A stretch of DNA of 12,821 nucleotides, from the NCBI GenBank assembly GCA_030452365.1, contig JAKDMK010000030.1, positions 1 to 12,821 on the forward strand, written 5' to 3'. Source of the DNA: Nitrococcus sp. (GTDB taxonomy: Bacteria; Pseudomonadota; Gammaproteobacteria; Nitrococcales; Nitrococcaceae). A model generated the notes under the pieces. It was not told the DNA's origin. It saw nothing but the letters and a program-made list of their open reading frames with translations, and searched no databases. Numbering within the stretch: the first letter of the stretch is position 1; each line of letters begins with the position of its first letter. A program made the translations under genes and the position numbers. Shown here piece after piece: positions 1-9,520 of this stretch.

Positions 1-2
1 TT

Positions 3-80
3 CAATCGCTGGGCGAGCTCCCGGCATTGCTCGAAGGTAACAAGAAGGCGAATGCAACTGACGGTCACCACGTACGATAA
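3..80 (+). CDS. gph: Probable C-terminal end of phosphoglycolate phosphatase (partial)
   Basis: The third plus-strand frame is open from the window edge to a TAA at 78-80. It reads QSLGELPALLEGNKKANATD followed by GHHVR. The piece 'SLGELPALLE' resembles the C-terminal tail of HAD-family phosphoglycolate phosphatases, which often end in a '(V)ID-x-L-x-ELPxLL' pattern. In Pseudomonas and relatives gph lies directly upstream of trpE, which is the arrangement here. The enzyme dephosphorylates 2-phosphoglycolate in the cytoplasm. Only about 25 residues are visible and no catalytic motif is included, so the call rests on the tail pattern and on synteny. The other two frames also stay open for short distances here, so a random open tail is not excluded. 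Confidence 0.5.
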   Translation, partial: QSLGELPALLEGNKKANATDGHHVR

Positions 81-168
81 CGACGTACAGCAGGAGTTGC
101 ACGAGCGATGGCGTCTTCGTGTGTGAGGATACCTGCGCCTTTGCCAATCAATCCTGTTGGTGGTGACT

Positions 169-1656
169 ATGGATCAGGCACAGTTCGATCGTCTGACAGA
201 GGCTGGATATAATCGTATCCCGCTGGTGCGCGAGATTCTGGCCGACTTCGATACCCCGCTGTCAACCTACTTAAAACTTGCCGAAGGGCCATATAGCTTC
301 CTACTGGAATCGGTCCAGGGCGGCGAGAAATGGGGACGCTACTCGATTATCGGTGTGCCCTGCCGCACCTTCCTGCGGGTGTTCGGGCGGCGAGCGGAAG
401 TGGTGCGCGACGGGGAGGTCATCGAAAGCGAAGCAGTCATCGATCCGCTGGCGTGGATTGAGCGTTTTCAACACGAGGTCAAGGCGGCGTCGTCGCCGGA
501 TTTCCCGGATTTGCCACGTTTCCTAGGTGGGTTGGTGGGTTACTTCGGTTACGATACGATCCGCTACATCGAACCCCGCCTTGGTCCCTGTCCGAACCCA
601 GATCCCTTGGGTGTGCCAGATATCCTGCTGATGGTCTCCGAGGAGATTTTGGTTTTCGATAATCTAGCCGGCATGCTCTACGTCGTGGTCCACGTCGATC
701 CCGCGCAGCACAATGCTTTCAGTCGTGGGCAAGCGCGGCTCGCCGAGTTGGCCGAGCACCTGCGTGGCGGGGTAATCCGCTACCGCTTGGGTCAGCCCAA
801 ACACAAGGTTGCAGAAGAAGACTTCACTTCCAATTTTACCCGCGTTCAGTACGAGTCGGTTGTGGAGCGCATCAAGCGCTATATCGTCAACGGCGATTGC
901 ATGCAAGTCGTGCCCTCGCAGCGCATGAGCGCGGCCTATCGCGGCCATCCGCTCGACCTCTACCGGGCGTTGCGCTGTACTAACCCTTCGCCTTACATGT
1001 TCTTTCTTGATCTCGAGGCCTTTCAGATTGCCGGCTCCTCACCTGAGATACTGTGCCGCCTGGATGGAGGTGAGGTCACGGTGCGGCCGATTGCCGGTAC
1101 GCGCCGGCGTGGGGCCACAGAATCGGAAGACTTGGCGCTGGAACAGGAATTGCTGGCCGACCCGAAAGAGCTAGCCGAGCATCTGATGCTGATCGATCTC
1201 GGTCGCAACGATGTGGGTCGCGCCAGTGAGATTGGTAGCGTCAAAGTCACCGACCGGATGAGCATAGAGCGCTACTCCCATGTAATGCACATCGTCTCTC
1301 ATGTGACTGGACGACTGCGCAAGTCTTTGGGGCCGATGGATGTACTGCGGGCGACATTCCCGGCCGGAACACTGTCCGGGGCACCCAAGATTCGGGCAAT
1401 GGAAATCATTGACGAAGTCGAGACCGTCAAGCGCGGCATCTACGCCGGCGCCGTGGGCTATCTATCATGGTCTGGCAACATGGATGTGGCGATCGCCATC
1501 CGCACCGCGGTGGTGAAAGACGGCGGTGTGCATGTGCAGGTCGGCGGTGGAGTGGTGCACGACTCGGTGCCGCGTTCGGAATGGGAGGAGACCCTGAACA
1601 AAGGCCGCGCCTTATTCCACGCGGTATCCATGGCCGAAGCTGGGCTGGATAGCTGA
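169..1656 (+). CDS. trpE: Anthranilate synthase component I
   Basis: TrpE makes anthranilate from chorismate, using ammonia supplied by the TrpG glutaminase; this is the first committed step of tryptophan synthesis. The protein is 495 aa from the ATG at 169. TTG at 157 and GTG at 160/163 are in frame upstream, but the family begins close to 'GYNRIPL' (residues 13-19 here), and the GGTGG at 158-162 can serve as a ribosome binding site for the ATG. The N-terminal regulatory part carries LLES (45-48), the tryptophan feedback-binding motif, followed by [12 protein letters not shown]. The chorismate-binding domain shows PIAGTR (307-312), [25 protein letters not shown] residues (331-351), [11 protein letters not shown] (397-407) and the [10 protein letters not shown] segment (457-466). 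Length is typical. No trpG follows; the next gene, purA, is convergent. There is no Trp-rich leader peptide upstream, so attenuation by a trpL-type leader is not seen. Confidence 0.96.
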   Translation: MDQAQFDRLTEAGYNRIPLVREILADFDTPLSTYLKLAEGPYSFLLESVQGGEKWGRYSIIGVPCRTFLRVFGRRAEVVRDGEVIESEAVIDPLAWIERFQHEVKAASSPDFPDLPRFLGGLVGYFGYDTIRYIEPRLGPCPNPDPLGVPDILLMVSEEILVFDNLAGMLYVVVHVDPAQHNAFSRGQARLAELAEHLRGGVIRYRLGQPKHKVAEEDFTSNFTRVQYESVVERIKRYIVNGDCMQVVPSQRMSAAYRGHPLDLYRALRCTNPSPYMFFLDLEAFQIAGSSPEILCRLDGGEVTVRPIAGTRRRGATESEDLALEQELLADPKELAEHLMLIDLGRNDVGRASEIGSVKVTDRMSIERYSHVMHIVSHVTGRLRKSLGPMDVLRATFPAGTLSGAPKIRAMEIIDEVETVKRGIYAGAVGYLSWSGNMDVAIAIRTAVVKDGGVHVQVGGGVVHDSVPRSEWEETLNKGRALFHAVSMAEAGLDS

Positions 1657-1686
1657 ACGCGGCAGTAGGCCCATCCGTCCAGCCCA
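1641..1686. terminator. 9-bp inverted repeat between convergent trpE and purA, possible terminator
   Basis: TGGGCTGGA at 1641-1649 and TCCAGCCCA at 1678-1686 are perfect inverted repeats separated by 28 nt, spanning the trpE stop codon. A smaller hairpin (CGCT 1692-1695 with AGCG 1701-1704) lies just beyond. Neither is followed by a clear run of T on either strand, so these are not textbook intrinsic terminators. The position in the 53-bp gap between converging genes fits a role in ending transcription from one or both sides. Confidence 0.3.
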
Positions 1687-1709
1687 TCACGCGCTCGACA
1701 AGCGTTGTC

Positions 1710-3017
<1,308 letters not shown>

Positions 3018-3096
3018 TTAAGCTCGCGCCGCAAGCCCCTGGCCAACGTTGCGAAATAACGCATCCTGTTTCGGCAAGGGCAGATCCTAGAAGCGT

Positions 3097-4302
3097 TCAC
3101 GCCGGCTGCACCTGCCAGTAGCCGTCTATGTTGACCAATCTGCGGTCGCAACCCATCTCCTGCAGCTCGGCCTCGTGCCCTGGCAGCAGCCAGATTACGC
3201 GCTCCCCCGCCTGGCGGAGCGTGCATACCTGCGCGCGCAGCGCCGCATCGTCACTCCACGGCGCGGCGATGCCGCACCCACCCGTGAGCTCGTCGCCGGC
3301 GGCATTGCCAAGCGTGAACAGAGTCTTGAGATCGGCGCTAAACCCAGTTGCAGGCCGGGATCGTCCGAATACACGGCCGATGTGGTTATAGCGACCGCCG
3401 CGCGCGACCTCGTGGCTGTGGCTGGCAGCAAAGGCCGCAAACACGACTCCGGTGTGATACTGATAGCCGCGCAGCTCGCCCAAATCGAAGTGCAACGGCA
3501 CGCCCGGTAACCAGCGCTGTAGTGCATTGGCGATAGACCTGAGCTCACGCAGTGCCTGGTGTACAGAATCCGGCGCGGCAAACAGGCCGGCATTTGCCCG
3601 CTCCAGGACCTCGAGATCACCGCTGAGCTCGGGCAGCGCGGTGAGCATACCACGGACTGGGTTCGCCACGTCGAGCTCGCTCAGAATGGACTCAATCTCC
3701 GTGCCTGCCTTGCGCTGCAGCGCATCCCACAAGCGTGTCTCTGCATCCGGATTCAGGCCGGCCTGACAAGCAAGTCCCCGAAAAATGCCCACGTGGCCGA
3801 GGTCCAAATGCGGTTGCGTGATCCCGGCGATCTGCAGGGTTTCGAGCATCAAAGCGATGATCTCGGCATCGCTTTCGATCCCAGCGTGACCGTATAGCTC
3901 GGCTCCGATCTGCAGCGGGTTGCGAGAGCCGGCCGGCCCCTCCGGGCGAGCTTGCAATACCGTGCCTAGGTAGCACAAACGCACGGGGCAGTCGCGGCGC
4001 AACTGGTGGGCATCAATGCGCGCCACTTGAGGCGTGATGTCGGCGCGCACACCCATCATCCGTCCGCTAAGCTGATCAGTGAGCTTGAAGGTCTGCAGAT
4101 CGAGGTCGTGAGCAGCACCCGTGAGCAATGCCTCCAAATACTCGATCGCCGGTGGCATGACCAAATCGTAGCCCCAGCTATGGTAACGGTCGAGCAGCTC
4201 GCGGCGCAGGCGTTCCAAGGCGAAGGCCTGGGGTGGCAGAATCTCATCGACCCCCTCAGGCAGCAGCCAGCGATTGACTTTGGCGAATTCATGGTCGATC
4301 AC
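3097..4302 (-). CDS. hisZ: ATP phosphoribosyltransferase regulatory subunit (HisZ)
   Basis: This is a histidyl-tRNA synthetase paralogue of 401 aa that lacks the C-terminal anticodon-binding domain. HisZ forms a hetero-octamer with the short form of HisG, activates it, and provides histidine feedback control of the first histidine-biosynthesis step. The class II synthetase-like fold is visible: RWLLPEGVDEILPPQA (11-26), GVRADITPQVARI (84-96, where HisRS has its 'DLT' motif), CYLGTVLQARPEG (110-122, motif 2-like), QIGAELYG (131-138), and near the C-terminus RGYQYHTGVVF and ARGGRYNHIG. A full HisRS would be longer, and its HisA-type signatures are altered here. The start is GTG at 4302 with GGAG at 4314-4317. 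The gene lies 24 bp after the DUF2065 gene and 91 bp before purA, as I recall for Pseudomonas. Confidence 0.94.
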   Translation of the reverse strand: MIDHEFAKVNRWLLPEGVDEILPPQAFALERLRRELLDRYHSWGYDLVMPPAIEYLEALLTGAAHDLDLQTFKLTDQLSGRMMGVRADITPQVARIDAHQLRRDCPVRLCYLGTVLQARPEGPAGSRNPLQIGAELYGHAGIESDAEIIALMLETLQIAGITQPHLDLGHVGIFRGLACQAGLNPDAETRLWDALQRKAGTEIESILSELDVANPVRGMLTALPELSGDLEVLERANAGLFAAPDSVHQALRELRSIANALQRWLPGVPLHFDLGELRGYQYHTGVVFAAFAASHSHEVARGGRYNHIGRVFGRSRPATGFSADLKTLFTLGNAAGDELTGGCGIAAPWSDDAALRAQVCTLRQAGERVIWLLPGHEAELQEMGCDRRLVNIDGYWQVQPA

Positions 4303-4326
4303 GGGCAGGACAACTCCACGATCAGC

Positions 4327-4512
4327 TCAATGCACCACGTACAGCAGGATTACACCGGCCAACATGGTTACGAAACCGGTGATCCTCAAAGTTGCATCAG
4401 TTTGCTCGACTATTTGCAGCATCATGCGCCGCAGGAAACTGGGGCTGAGAAAGGGGATGATTCCCTCGATGACCAGCACAAGAGCAACGGCTGTGAGCAG
4501 CTCCTGCCCCAT
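4327..4512 (-). CDS. yjeT: DUF2065 family small inner-membrane protein
   Basis: This 61-aa protein consists essentially of two hydrophobic helices, about residues 5-22 (LLTAVALVLVIEGIIPFL) and 43-60 (ITGFVTMLAGVILLYVV). They are joined by a short basic/polar linker containing RRMMLQIVEQTD. It matches the DUF2065/YjeT family in size, topology and position: in gammaproteobacteria a gene of this family sits directly downstream of hflC. No biochemical function is established that I know of. Constant linkage to the HflK/HflC SPFH complex makes a membrane-associated accessory role plausible, but that is inference. The ATG at 4512 has GGGAG about 9 nt upstream. It starts 50 bp after hflC ends and stops 24 bp before hisZ. 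Confidence 0.88.
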   Translation of the reverse strand: MGQELLTAVALVLVIEGIIPFLSPSFLRRMMLQIVEQTDATLRITGFVTMLAGVILLYVVH

Positions 4513-4562
4513 TTGCCTGTACTCCCAATCCGCGGTGCAATTAGGTTATGGCCCGAGCGCAG

Positions 4563-5450
4563 TTATGGCTTCTTCTCGCCTAGGCCAAAGTATCGGAGGA
4601 ACTTGGCATCCGGTGACAGCACGAGCAAATCATCCTTGCGATTAAAGGAATTGCGATACGCGATCAGGCTTCGATAGAAAGAATAAAATTCCGGATGGCG
4701 GCTATAGACCTCGGCATAAATCTCAGCCGCCCGGGAATCGCCCTGGCCGCGGATTATCGCCGCCTCGCGCTGGGCATTTGCTAGGATAACCCGCTTGCGC
4801 CGATCCGCTTCCGCCTTTATGCGCTCGGCTGCCTCCTTGCCCTCGGCGCGAAATTGGCGCGCCGCGCGCTCACGCTCGGCTCTCATCCGCTGGTATACCG
4901 ATTCGGTGACGCCCTCTGGCAAATCGACCCGCTTGATACGCACATCCACGACCTCTATGCCGAGTGATCGGGCTGCCTTATCGGTTTTGCGCTGTAGGAT
5001 GTTCATGATCTCAACGCGGTCGCTGGAAACCACTTCGTCAATGGTGCGCTCGCCGAACTGATCGCGCATGGCATCCCTGAGGATCTCTGCTAGGCGCAGA
5101 TTGGCGCGCTCCGGATCACCGGCTACGGTGACGTAGTATTCGCCGACGTCCGCGATTCGCCATTTCAAGAATGCATCGACGATCACGTTCTTTTTCTCGA
5201 CCGTCATGAACCGCTGTGGTTCTTGATCCAGGGTGTGGACTCGAGCATCGAATTTTTTGACGCCGTTAATGAGCGGCCACTTGAAATGTAGCCCAGGGGT
5301 GATGTTGGTGGCGACGATCTCACCCAGGCGAAATTTGATCGCCTTTTGCGCCTGTCCGACGGTATAGGTTGCAGTGTAAAAAAATACCAGCGCGAGCAGC
5401 GCTACGATCACTATAACGGGCATGAACTTCTGGAGCTTCTGCATCTGCAT
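4563..5450 (-). CDS. hflC: SPFH protein HflC, FtsH modulator subunit
   Basis: HflC forms with HflK a large periplasm-facing SPFH cage around the membrane protease FtsH and modulates its access to substrates. The 295-aa protein has an N-terminal signal-anchor helix at about residues 8-27 (KFMPVIVIVALLALVFFYTA), then the SPFH/band-7 domain with a family-typical FRLGEIV and PGLHFKWPLI stretch. A long, charged, Ala/Arg/Glu-rich helix follows (RMRAERERAARQFRAEGKEA and on). The C-terminal region ends with the characteristic SPDAKFLRYF. The start overlaps the hflK stop as TAATG (ATG at 5450), indicating translational coupling, with GAGAGG a few bases upstream. A second in-frame ATG lies two codons later and cannot be excluded. 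Confidence 0.97.
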   Translation of the reverse strand: MQMQKLQKFMPVIVIVALLALVFFYTATYTVGQAQKAIKFRLGEIVATNITPGLHFKWPLINGVKKFDARVHTLDQEPQRFMTVEKKNVIVDAFLKWRIADVGEYYVTVAGDPERANLRLAEILRDAMRDQFGERTIDEVVSSDRVEIMNILQRKTDKAARSLGIEVVDVRIKRVDLPEGVTESVYQRMRAERERAARQFRAEGKEAAERIKAEADRRKRVILANAQREAAIIRGQGDSRAAEIYAEVYSRHPEFYSFYRSLIAYRNSFNRKDDLLVLSPDAKFLRYFGLGEKKP

Positions 5451-6661
5451 TAGCGGACCTCTCTCGAACGCGTACGGCTGCTCTCTCGGCGGAAGGCCGC
5501 CTCGTCATCTTTAGAGGCAGGCGCTGCCGGCGCCGCGTTTGTCTCCGGCGTGCTCGCCTTGCCCTCGTCCTGCAGGCGGCGGCCACGCTCCAACGTGCGG
5601 TCCAAGGGCAAATACATGAAAGGTTGGCCGTCGCCCGCATCGCCCACGACCACCTTGCCGCTCTTGGAGAGCACCTCTTCCATCGTCTCGATGTAAAGCC
5701 GCTCGCGCATGATCTCCGGCGCCTTGACGTATTCGCTAGCGATCTGGCTGAAACGACTCGACTCACCCTTGGCCCGCGCGATGACTTCCGCCTTGTAGCC
5801 TTGCGCCTGCGCACCGATTCGCGCCGCTTGCCCCTGGGCCTTGGGGATGACCGCATTACGATAGCCTTGCGCTTGGTTGATCAGCCGCTGCTTATCCTCG
5901 CGCGCCTTGTTGACATCGGCGAAGGCGGGCTGGACCGGCTCGGGGGGCTGGATATCCTGAATAGCCACAGTCACCACTTGGAGTCCGAGATCATAGCGCT
6001 CGATGATGTCCTCGATCACCGCATGGGTCTGCGCGGCCACCTCCGCTCGACCGTGCGTCAGAACAAAGTCCATCTTGCGCTTGCCGACGACCTGGCGTAA
6101 CGCACTCTCAGTAACGTCCTTCAGGGTCTGGTCCGGATCACGAAAGGTGAATACGTATTGGGCCGGGTCGCCGACGTGATACTGCACGGCGAGCTGCGCA
6201 TTGACGATATTCTCGTCCTCTGTGAGCATCAGCCCCTCGCTCGGCACATCCCGGGTGTTGCCAGGGCTCATGACCTCATATCCGACTGTGATCCGGCGCC
6301 GCTCCGCCACATTGACTCGAATCACCTGCTCGATGGGATAGGGCAGATGCCAGTGCGGGCCAGGCGAGGTGGTCACCGTGTAGCGTCCGAAGCGGGTTTC
6401 CAGCCCCCGCCAGCCCTCGTCAATGATGTAAAAGCCTGAGGCGAGCCAAATAGCTACGCCGATCGCCAGAAGGACGGCGATGCCGATCATCCCCGAACCG
6501 CCCCCGCCTGGCTCCGCGCCGCCGTTGCCGCTTCTGCGGAACAGCCGCTTGAAGCGCTCTTTGAGCTTGCGGACGAGCTCGTCGAGATCAGGCGGCCCCT
6601 GGTCATCGCGCTGCCCACCCCATGGGTCCCGGTTCCCACTCCCCGGATCGTTCCAGCTCAT
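5450..6661 (-). CDS. hflK: SPFH protein HflK, FtsH modulator subunit
   Basis: HflK is the partner of HflC in the SPFH complex that surrounds FtsH in the inner membrane. The 403-aa protein has the diagnostic N-terminus MSWNDPGSGNRDPWGG, a Gly/Pro/Asp-rich cytoplasmic segment, a basic stretch (KLKERFKRLFRR, 32-43) and a single membrane helix at about 58-77 (MIGIAVLLAIGVAIWLASGF). The SPFH domain then contains GLETRFGRY, GPHWHLPYPI and LTEDENIV. A helical region follows (DVNKAREDKQRLINQAQGYR), and the tail after FMYLPLD is charged, Ala-rich and low-complexity. The start is ATG at 6661 with GGAG at 6668-6671. A 192-bp gap separates it from hflX, so hflK-hflC may have their own promoter. Confidence 0.97.
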   Translation of the reverse strand: MSWNDPGSGNRDPWGGQRDDQGPPDLDELVRKLKERFKRLFRRSGNGGAEPGGGGSGMIGIAVLLAIGVAIWLASGFYIIDEGWRGLETRFGRYTVTTSPGPHWHLPYPIEQVIRVNVAERRRITVGYEVMSPGNTRDVPSEGLMLTEDENIVNAQLAVQYHVGDPAQYVFTFRDPDQTLKDVTESALRQVVGKRKMDFVLTHGRAEVAAQTHAVIEDIIERYDLGLQVVTVAIQDIQPPEPVQPAFADVNKAREDKQRLINQAQGYRNAVIPKAQGQAARIGAQAQGYKAEVIARAKGESSRFSQIASEYVKAPEIMRERLYIETMEEVLSKSGKVVVGDAGDGQPFMYLPLDRTLERGRRLQDEGKASTPETNAAPAAPASKDDEAAFRRESSRTRSREVR

Positions 6662-6814
6662 GTGCCACTCCGTTGTTGCTTTGCGCGCACCTTAGCCTCA
6701 GCAAACTTGAATCGTAGGCCGCAAGCGATCCCGCGGGAGCGAGCCGCCGTTCACCAGATCAAGAGAGATTGAGACCTATCGCCGAGGCAATCGGCACCCC
6801 GAGTACAAGGCGCA

Positions 6815-6844
6815 AATATAAAGAGCCCGGTGTTGTTGTCGCAA
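6815..6844 (-). promoter_or_regulatory. Candidate sigma70 promoter upstream of hflK
   Basis: Read on the minus strand, TTGCGA (6844-6839) is followed after 18 bp by TATATT (6820-6815), matching the -35 consensus at 4 of 6 and the -10 at 5 of 6 positions. It lies about 150 bp upstream of the hflK ATG, just after the hflX stop, in the second longest gap within the 1710-11425 cluster after its flanks are excluded. The -35 overlaps a 6-bp inverted repeat (GTGTTG/CAACAC). This is a pattern match only. Confidence 0.35.
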
Positions 6845-6853
6845 CACACGCGT

Positions 6854-8209
6854 TTAGTTATCCGACGGCCACAGCTCGACGTTTGGCCCCTCGTGTCGGC
6901 GCAGCCGGGCCCATTCGCGTTGCGGTAAGTGCACCTCCAACTCGCAGACGCCCTGTTCGCCGATGTGCTCCTCGATCACCTGACCGAGCATGTAGAGCCG
7001 AGCGCGCAGACGGCCCTCGGCTGGTGAGAGCCGGATGCGAACATGCACGTGCGCGACACCGATGCGCTCCGCAATCGCGGTTCTCAGCAGCTCCATGCCC
7101 TCACCGGTATGGGCTGAAACCCAGACCGCCACCGTTTGGCCGCTTGCGTCGCGTTCGAGTCGAGGGTAACCGCCGTTAAGATCGAGCTTATTGAAGACGC
7201 AAAGGGTCGGAACGTTGCCGGCACCGATATCCAACAAAACGCGATCCACCTCATGCATTGTCGCCTCGCGCAGGGGATCAGCGATGTCGATCACGTGCAG
7301 CAGCAAATCCGACTGCACGACCTCCTCTAAAGTCGAACGGAAGGCGGCAATGAGCTGATGCGGCAGCGCACGAATAAAGCCAACCGTGTCGGCGATGATC
7401 GCCGGTTCCGAACGCGGAAGCTCAATTCGGCGCAGCATCGTATCCAAGGTCGCAAACAGAAGATCCGCGCTGTAGGCGTGGGATGCGACCAGGCGGTTGA
7501 ACAAGGAAGACTTGCCGGCATTCGTATATCCTACCAACGAGACCGTTGCAAGTTCGCGCTTGCGCCGAGACTGCCGGCCCTGCTCGCGCTGGCGATGCAC
7601 CTTGGCAAGGCGCTTCTCAATCTGCTTGATGCGCTGACCGAGCAAGCGTCTGTCCAGTTCGAGCTGCGTCTCTCCAGGTCCGCGCAGGCCGATACCGCCC
7701 TTCTGGCGCTCCAGGTGGCTCCAGCCTCTTACCAGGCGGCTTGCTATATGGCGAAGCTGGGCCAGCTCAACCTGTAGCTTGGCCTCGTGAGAGCGGGCGC
7801 GCAGGGCGAAAATATCGAGGATCAAACCGGTACGGTCCAGCACGCGAACGCCTACGGCCTGCTCCAGATTGCGCTCCTGGGCCGGTGAGAGCTCGTGATT
7901 GATCAAAACCAGGTCAGCCCCTGTCTCGCGGATGCGTGCTGCGAGGTCGCTCACCTTGCCCTTGCCGATGAAGTAGCGAGGCTCAGGAGCCGAGCGGCGG
8001 CTGCCGAGTCTGCCTACCACCACCGCGCCAGCCGCTTGCGCCAGTCCAGTCAGCTCCGCAAAAGCTGCTTTGGTCTCGATGCCAGCGCTATCAAGCTGGA
8101 TCAAGATAGCCCGTTCGCCGCCGTCCGGACGGCTAAAGAGCTGGGCAGGCGCTGCGCCCGTCCGCACGAGATCAGTATTTGTTTCCGATGTCGTTGTTAC
8201 TGCGGTCAT
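6854..8209 (-). CDS. hflX: Ribosome-associated GTPase HflX
   Basis: HflX is a 50S-binding GTPase of the OBG-HflX family, known to split stalled ribosomes under stress. From the ATG at 8209 the protein is 451 aa, slightly longer than E. coli HflX. The N-terminal HflX domain carries YFIGKGKV (79-86), [15 protein letters not shown] (102-116) and [14 protein letters not shown] (125-138). A basic linker helix with [18 protein letters not shown] (171-188) follows. The G domain has G1 GYTNAGKSS (227-235), G2 ATLDT (253-257), G3 DTVGF (274-278), G4 NKLD (340-343) and G5 SAHTGEG (365-371). The start is uncertain: this ATG lies inside the 3' end of hfq (38-bp overlap) with a weak ribosome site. A GTG at 8167 would give no overlap but also lacks a ribosome site. 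An ORF extension to 8323 lies within hfq and is not credible. Confidence 0.95.
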   Translation of the reverse strand: MTAVTTTSETNTDLVRTGAAPAQLFSRPDGGERAILIQLDSAGIETKAAFAELTGLAQAAGAVVVGRLGSRRSAPEPRYFIGKGKVSDLAARIRETGADLVLINHELSPAQERNLEQAVGVRVLDRTGLILDIFALRARSHEAKLQVELAQLRHIASRLVRGWSHLERQKGGIGLRGPGETQLELDRRLLGQRIKQIEKRLAKVHRQREQGRQSRRKRELATVSLVGYTNAGKSSLFNRLVASHAYSADLLFATLDTMLRRIELPRSEPAIIADTVGFIRALPHQLIAAFRSTLEEVVQSDLLLHVIDIADPLREATMHEVDRVLLDIGAGNVPTLCVFNKLDLNGGYPRLERDASGQTVAVWVSAHTGEGMELLRTAIAERIGVAHVHVRIRLSPAEGRLRARLYMLGQVIEEHIGEQGVCELEVHLPQREWARLRRHEGPNVELWPSDN

Positions 8210-8429
8210 CCGCCTGATGGGGTCTGATGTTGCGCGCCGGCACAATAGTGGAGACGGCGTGCTTGTACACCATCTGACTGACGCTATTGCGCAGCAAAAG
8301 CACGAATTGATCGAACGATTCAATATGGCCCTGCAGCTTGATGCCGTTCACCAAATAAACGGAAACTGGTACCTTTTCCTTGCGAAGGGCGTTGAGAAAC
8401 GGCTCCTGAAGTGATTGCCCTTTGGCCAT
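8172..8429 (-). CDS. hfq: RNA chaperone Hfq
   Basis: Hfq is a hexameric Sm-like protein that pairs small RNAs with mRNAs. The 85-aa product starts [20 protein letters not shown]. It has the Sm1 segment [19 protein letters not shown] (24-42) and the Sm2 motif VYKHA (54-58), with Gln8, Phe39, Lys56 and His57 in place. Position 9 is Glu where E. coli has Asp, a conservative change. The C-terminal tail is short (from about residue 68: [17 protein letters not shown]), as in Pseudomonas rather than E. coli. ATG at 8429 is chosen because GAGGAG lies at 8443-8438 with an 8-nt spacer and because the family begins here. The frame stays open upstream to 8543, but that would add an unrelated extension. 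The 3' end overlaps the hflX start by 38 bp. The 132-bp gap behind miaA probably holds its promoter. Confidence 0.98.
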   Translation of the reverse strand: MAKGQSLQEPFLNALRKEKVPVSVYLVNGIKLQGHIESFDQFVLLLRNSVSQMVYKHAVSTIVPARNIRPHQADDRSNNDIGNKY

Positions 8430-8561
8430 TCCAGTGACTCCTCGCGCTCTCGGCAATTTGTTGTTATCCGGGCTCATCGTAGCAGGCCCGCCGTCGCGTC
8501 CTTCCGTGGATGCCGCTGTGTCGGAGATTTTAGGTGGTAGCATAGCAGTATTGATTGAGGT

Positions 8562-9503
8562 TTACTGTAAAATGTCATCTAACGTGTGTTTTAGCCGCGC
8601 CACGACACGAACGTGTGGCTCGTTGCTGTCGAGCCAGCGCACGTCGCGTTCGCGCCGCAGCCATGTGAACTGCCGTTTGGCATACTGTCGTGTGGCGATG
8701 ATCGCGCGCTCGATCATGGCAGCGTAATTATAGCCTCCATCTAGGTAATGCCAAACCTGCCGGTAGCCGACCGCCCGCATCGACGGTTTGTTCAAATCCA
8801 ACTCACTGCGCCGGCGCAGCGCCGCCACTTCATCGACGAAGCCCGTGGCCAGCATTTGACGAAATCGCAGCTCTATGCGCTGGTGCAAAACGTCGCGTAA
8901 CGACGGCGCCATTATAAGTTTGATCAAAGGATAAGGGAATTGTTCCGTGACTTGCTTACGGGTCAGGTCGCTCAGTGATTCCCCGGTCAAGGCGTACACC
9001 TCTAAGGCTCGCTGAATACGTTGAGCGTCATTGGGGTGCAAGCGCACCGCGGTTTCAGGATCCACCCCCGCCAAGCGGGCGTGCAGCGCGGGCCAACCGG
9101 CGCGCCGCGCGTCGCGTTCAAGAGCGGCTCGAAGGCGCTGGTCGGCTGCAGGCAGGTCCGCCAACCCTTCGGCTAGGGCGCGAAAATACAGCATGCTGCC
9201 GCCAACCAACAGCGGGATCCGTCCCCGACTGCGAATCGCTTTGATCTGGGATAGCGCCTCTTGGCGAAATTCCGCCGCGGAATAACACTGCTCCGGATCG
9301 CGAATATCGATCAGCCGATGCGGGGCGAGCGCCAGGACCTGCGGAGACGGCTTGGCTGTACCGATGTTCATGTCTCGATAGACCAGTGCCGAGTCGACAC
9401 TGATGATGTCACAGGGCAGTGCCGCGGCGAGTTCCACCGCCAGCGCGGTTTTGCCGGATGCAGTCGGGCCCATGAGGAAGATAACGGGTGTTGAATTGGA
9501 CAT
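8562..9503 (-). CDS. miaA: tRNA dimethylallyltransferase MiaA
   Basis: MiaA transfers a dimethylallyl group to N6 of A37 in tRNAs reading UNN codons, the first step toward ms2i6A. The protein is 313 aa from the ATG at 9503, as usual for the family. It shows the P-loop GPTASGKT (12-19), [16 protein letters not shown] (37-52) for the catalytic Asp and tRNA contacts, [13 protein letters not shown] (98-110; most relatives have GGT rather than GGS), [15 protein letters not shown] (156-170), and [13 protein letters not shown] in the C-terminal half. The ORF is open upstream to 9575, but that extension would run into mutL. No clear Shine-Dalgarno precedes the ATG; the start is 17 bp after the mutL stop, so coupling to mutL translation is likely. 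Confidence 0.97.
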   Translation of the reverse strand: MSNSTPVIFLMGPTASGKTALAVELAAALPCDIISVDSALVYRDMNIGTAKPSPQVLALAPHRLIDIRDPEQCYSAAEFRQEALSQIKAIRSRGRIPLLVGGSMLYFRALAEGLADLPAADQRLRAALERDARRAGWPALHARLAGVDPETAVRLHPNDAQRIQRALEVYALTGESLSDLTRKQVTEQFPYPLIKLIMAPSLRDVLHQRIELRFRQMLATGFVDEVAALRRRSELDLNKPSMRAVGYRQVWHYLDGGYNYAAMIERAIIATRQYAKRQFTWLRRERDVRWLDSNEPHVRVVARLKHTLDDILQ

Positions 9504-9520
9504 GCTAGGCGTGTTGACAT

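Noticed and set aside
108..212. Small [23 protein letters not shown]... overlapping the trpE start, as a possible leader peptide
   Set aside because: It contains a single Trp near its end, overlaps trpE in another frame and has no attenuator hairpin with a U run, so it does not fit a trp leader.
8430..8543. N-terminal extension of hfq to in-frame ATGs at 8477 or 8543
   Set aside because: GAGGAG sits 8 nt from the ATG at 8429, and the family starts with [16 protein letters not shown]. The extension has no family support.
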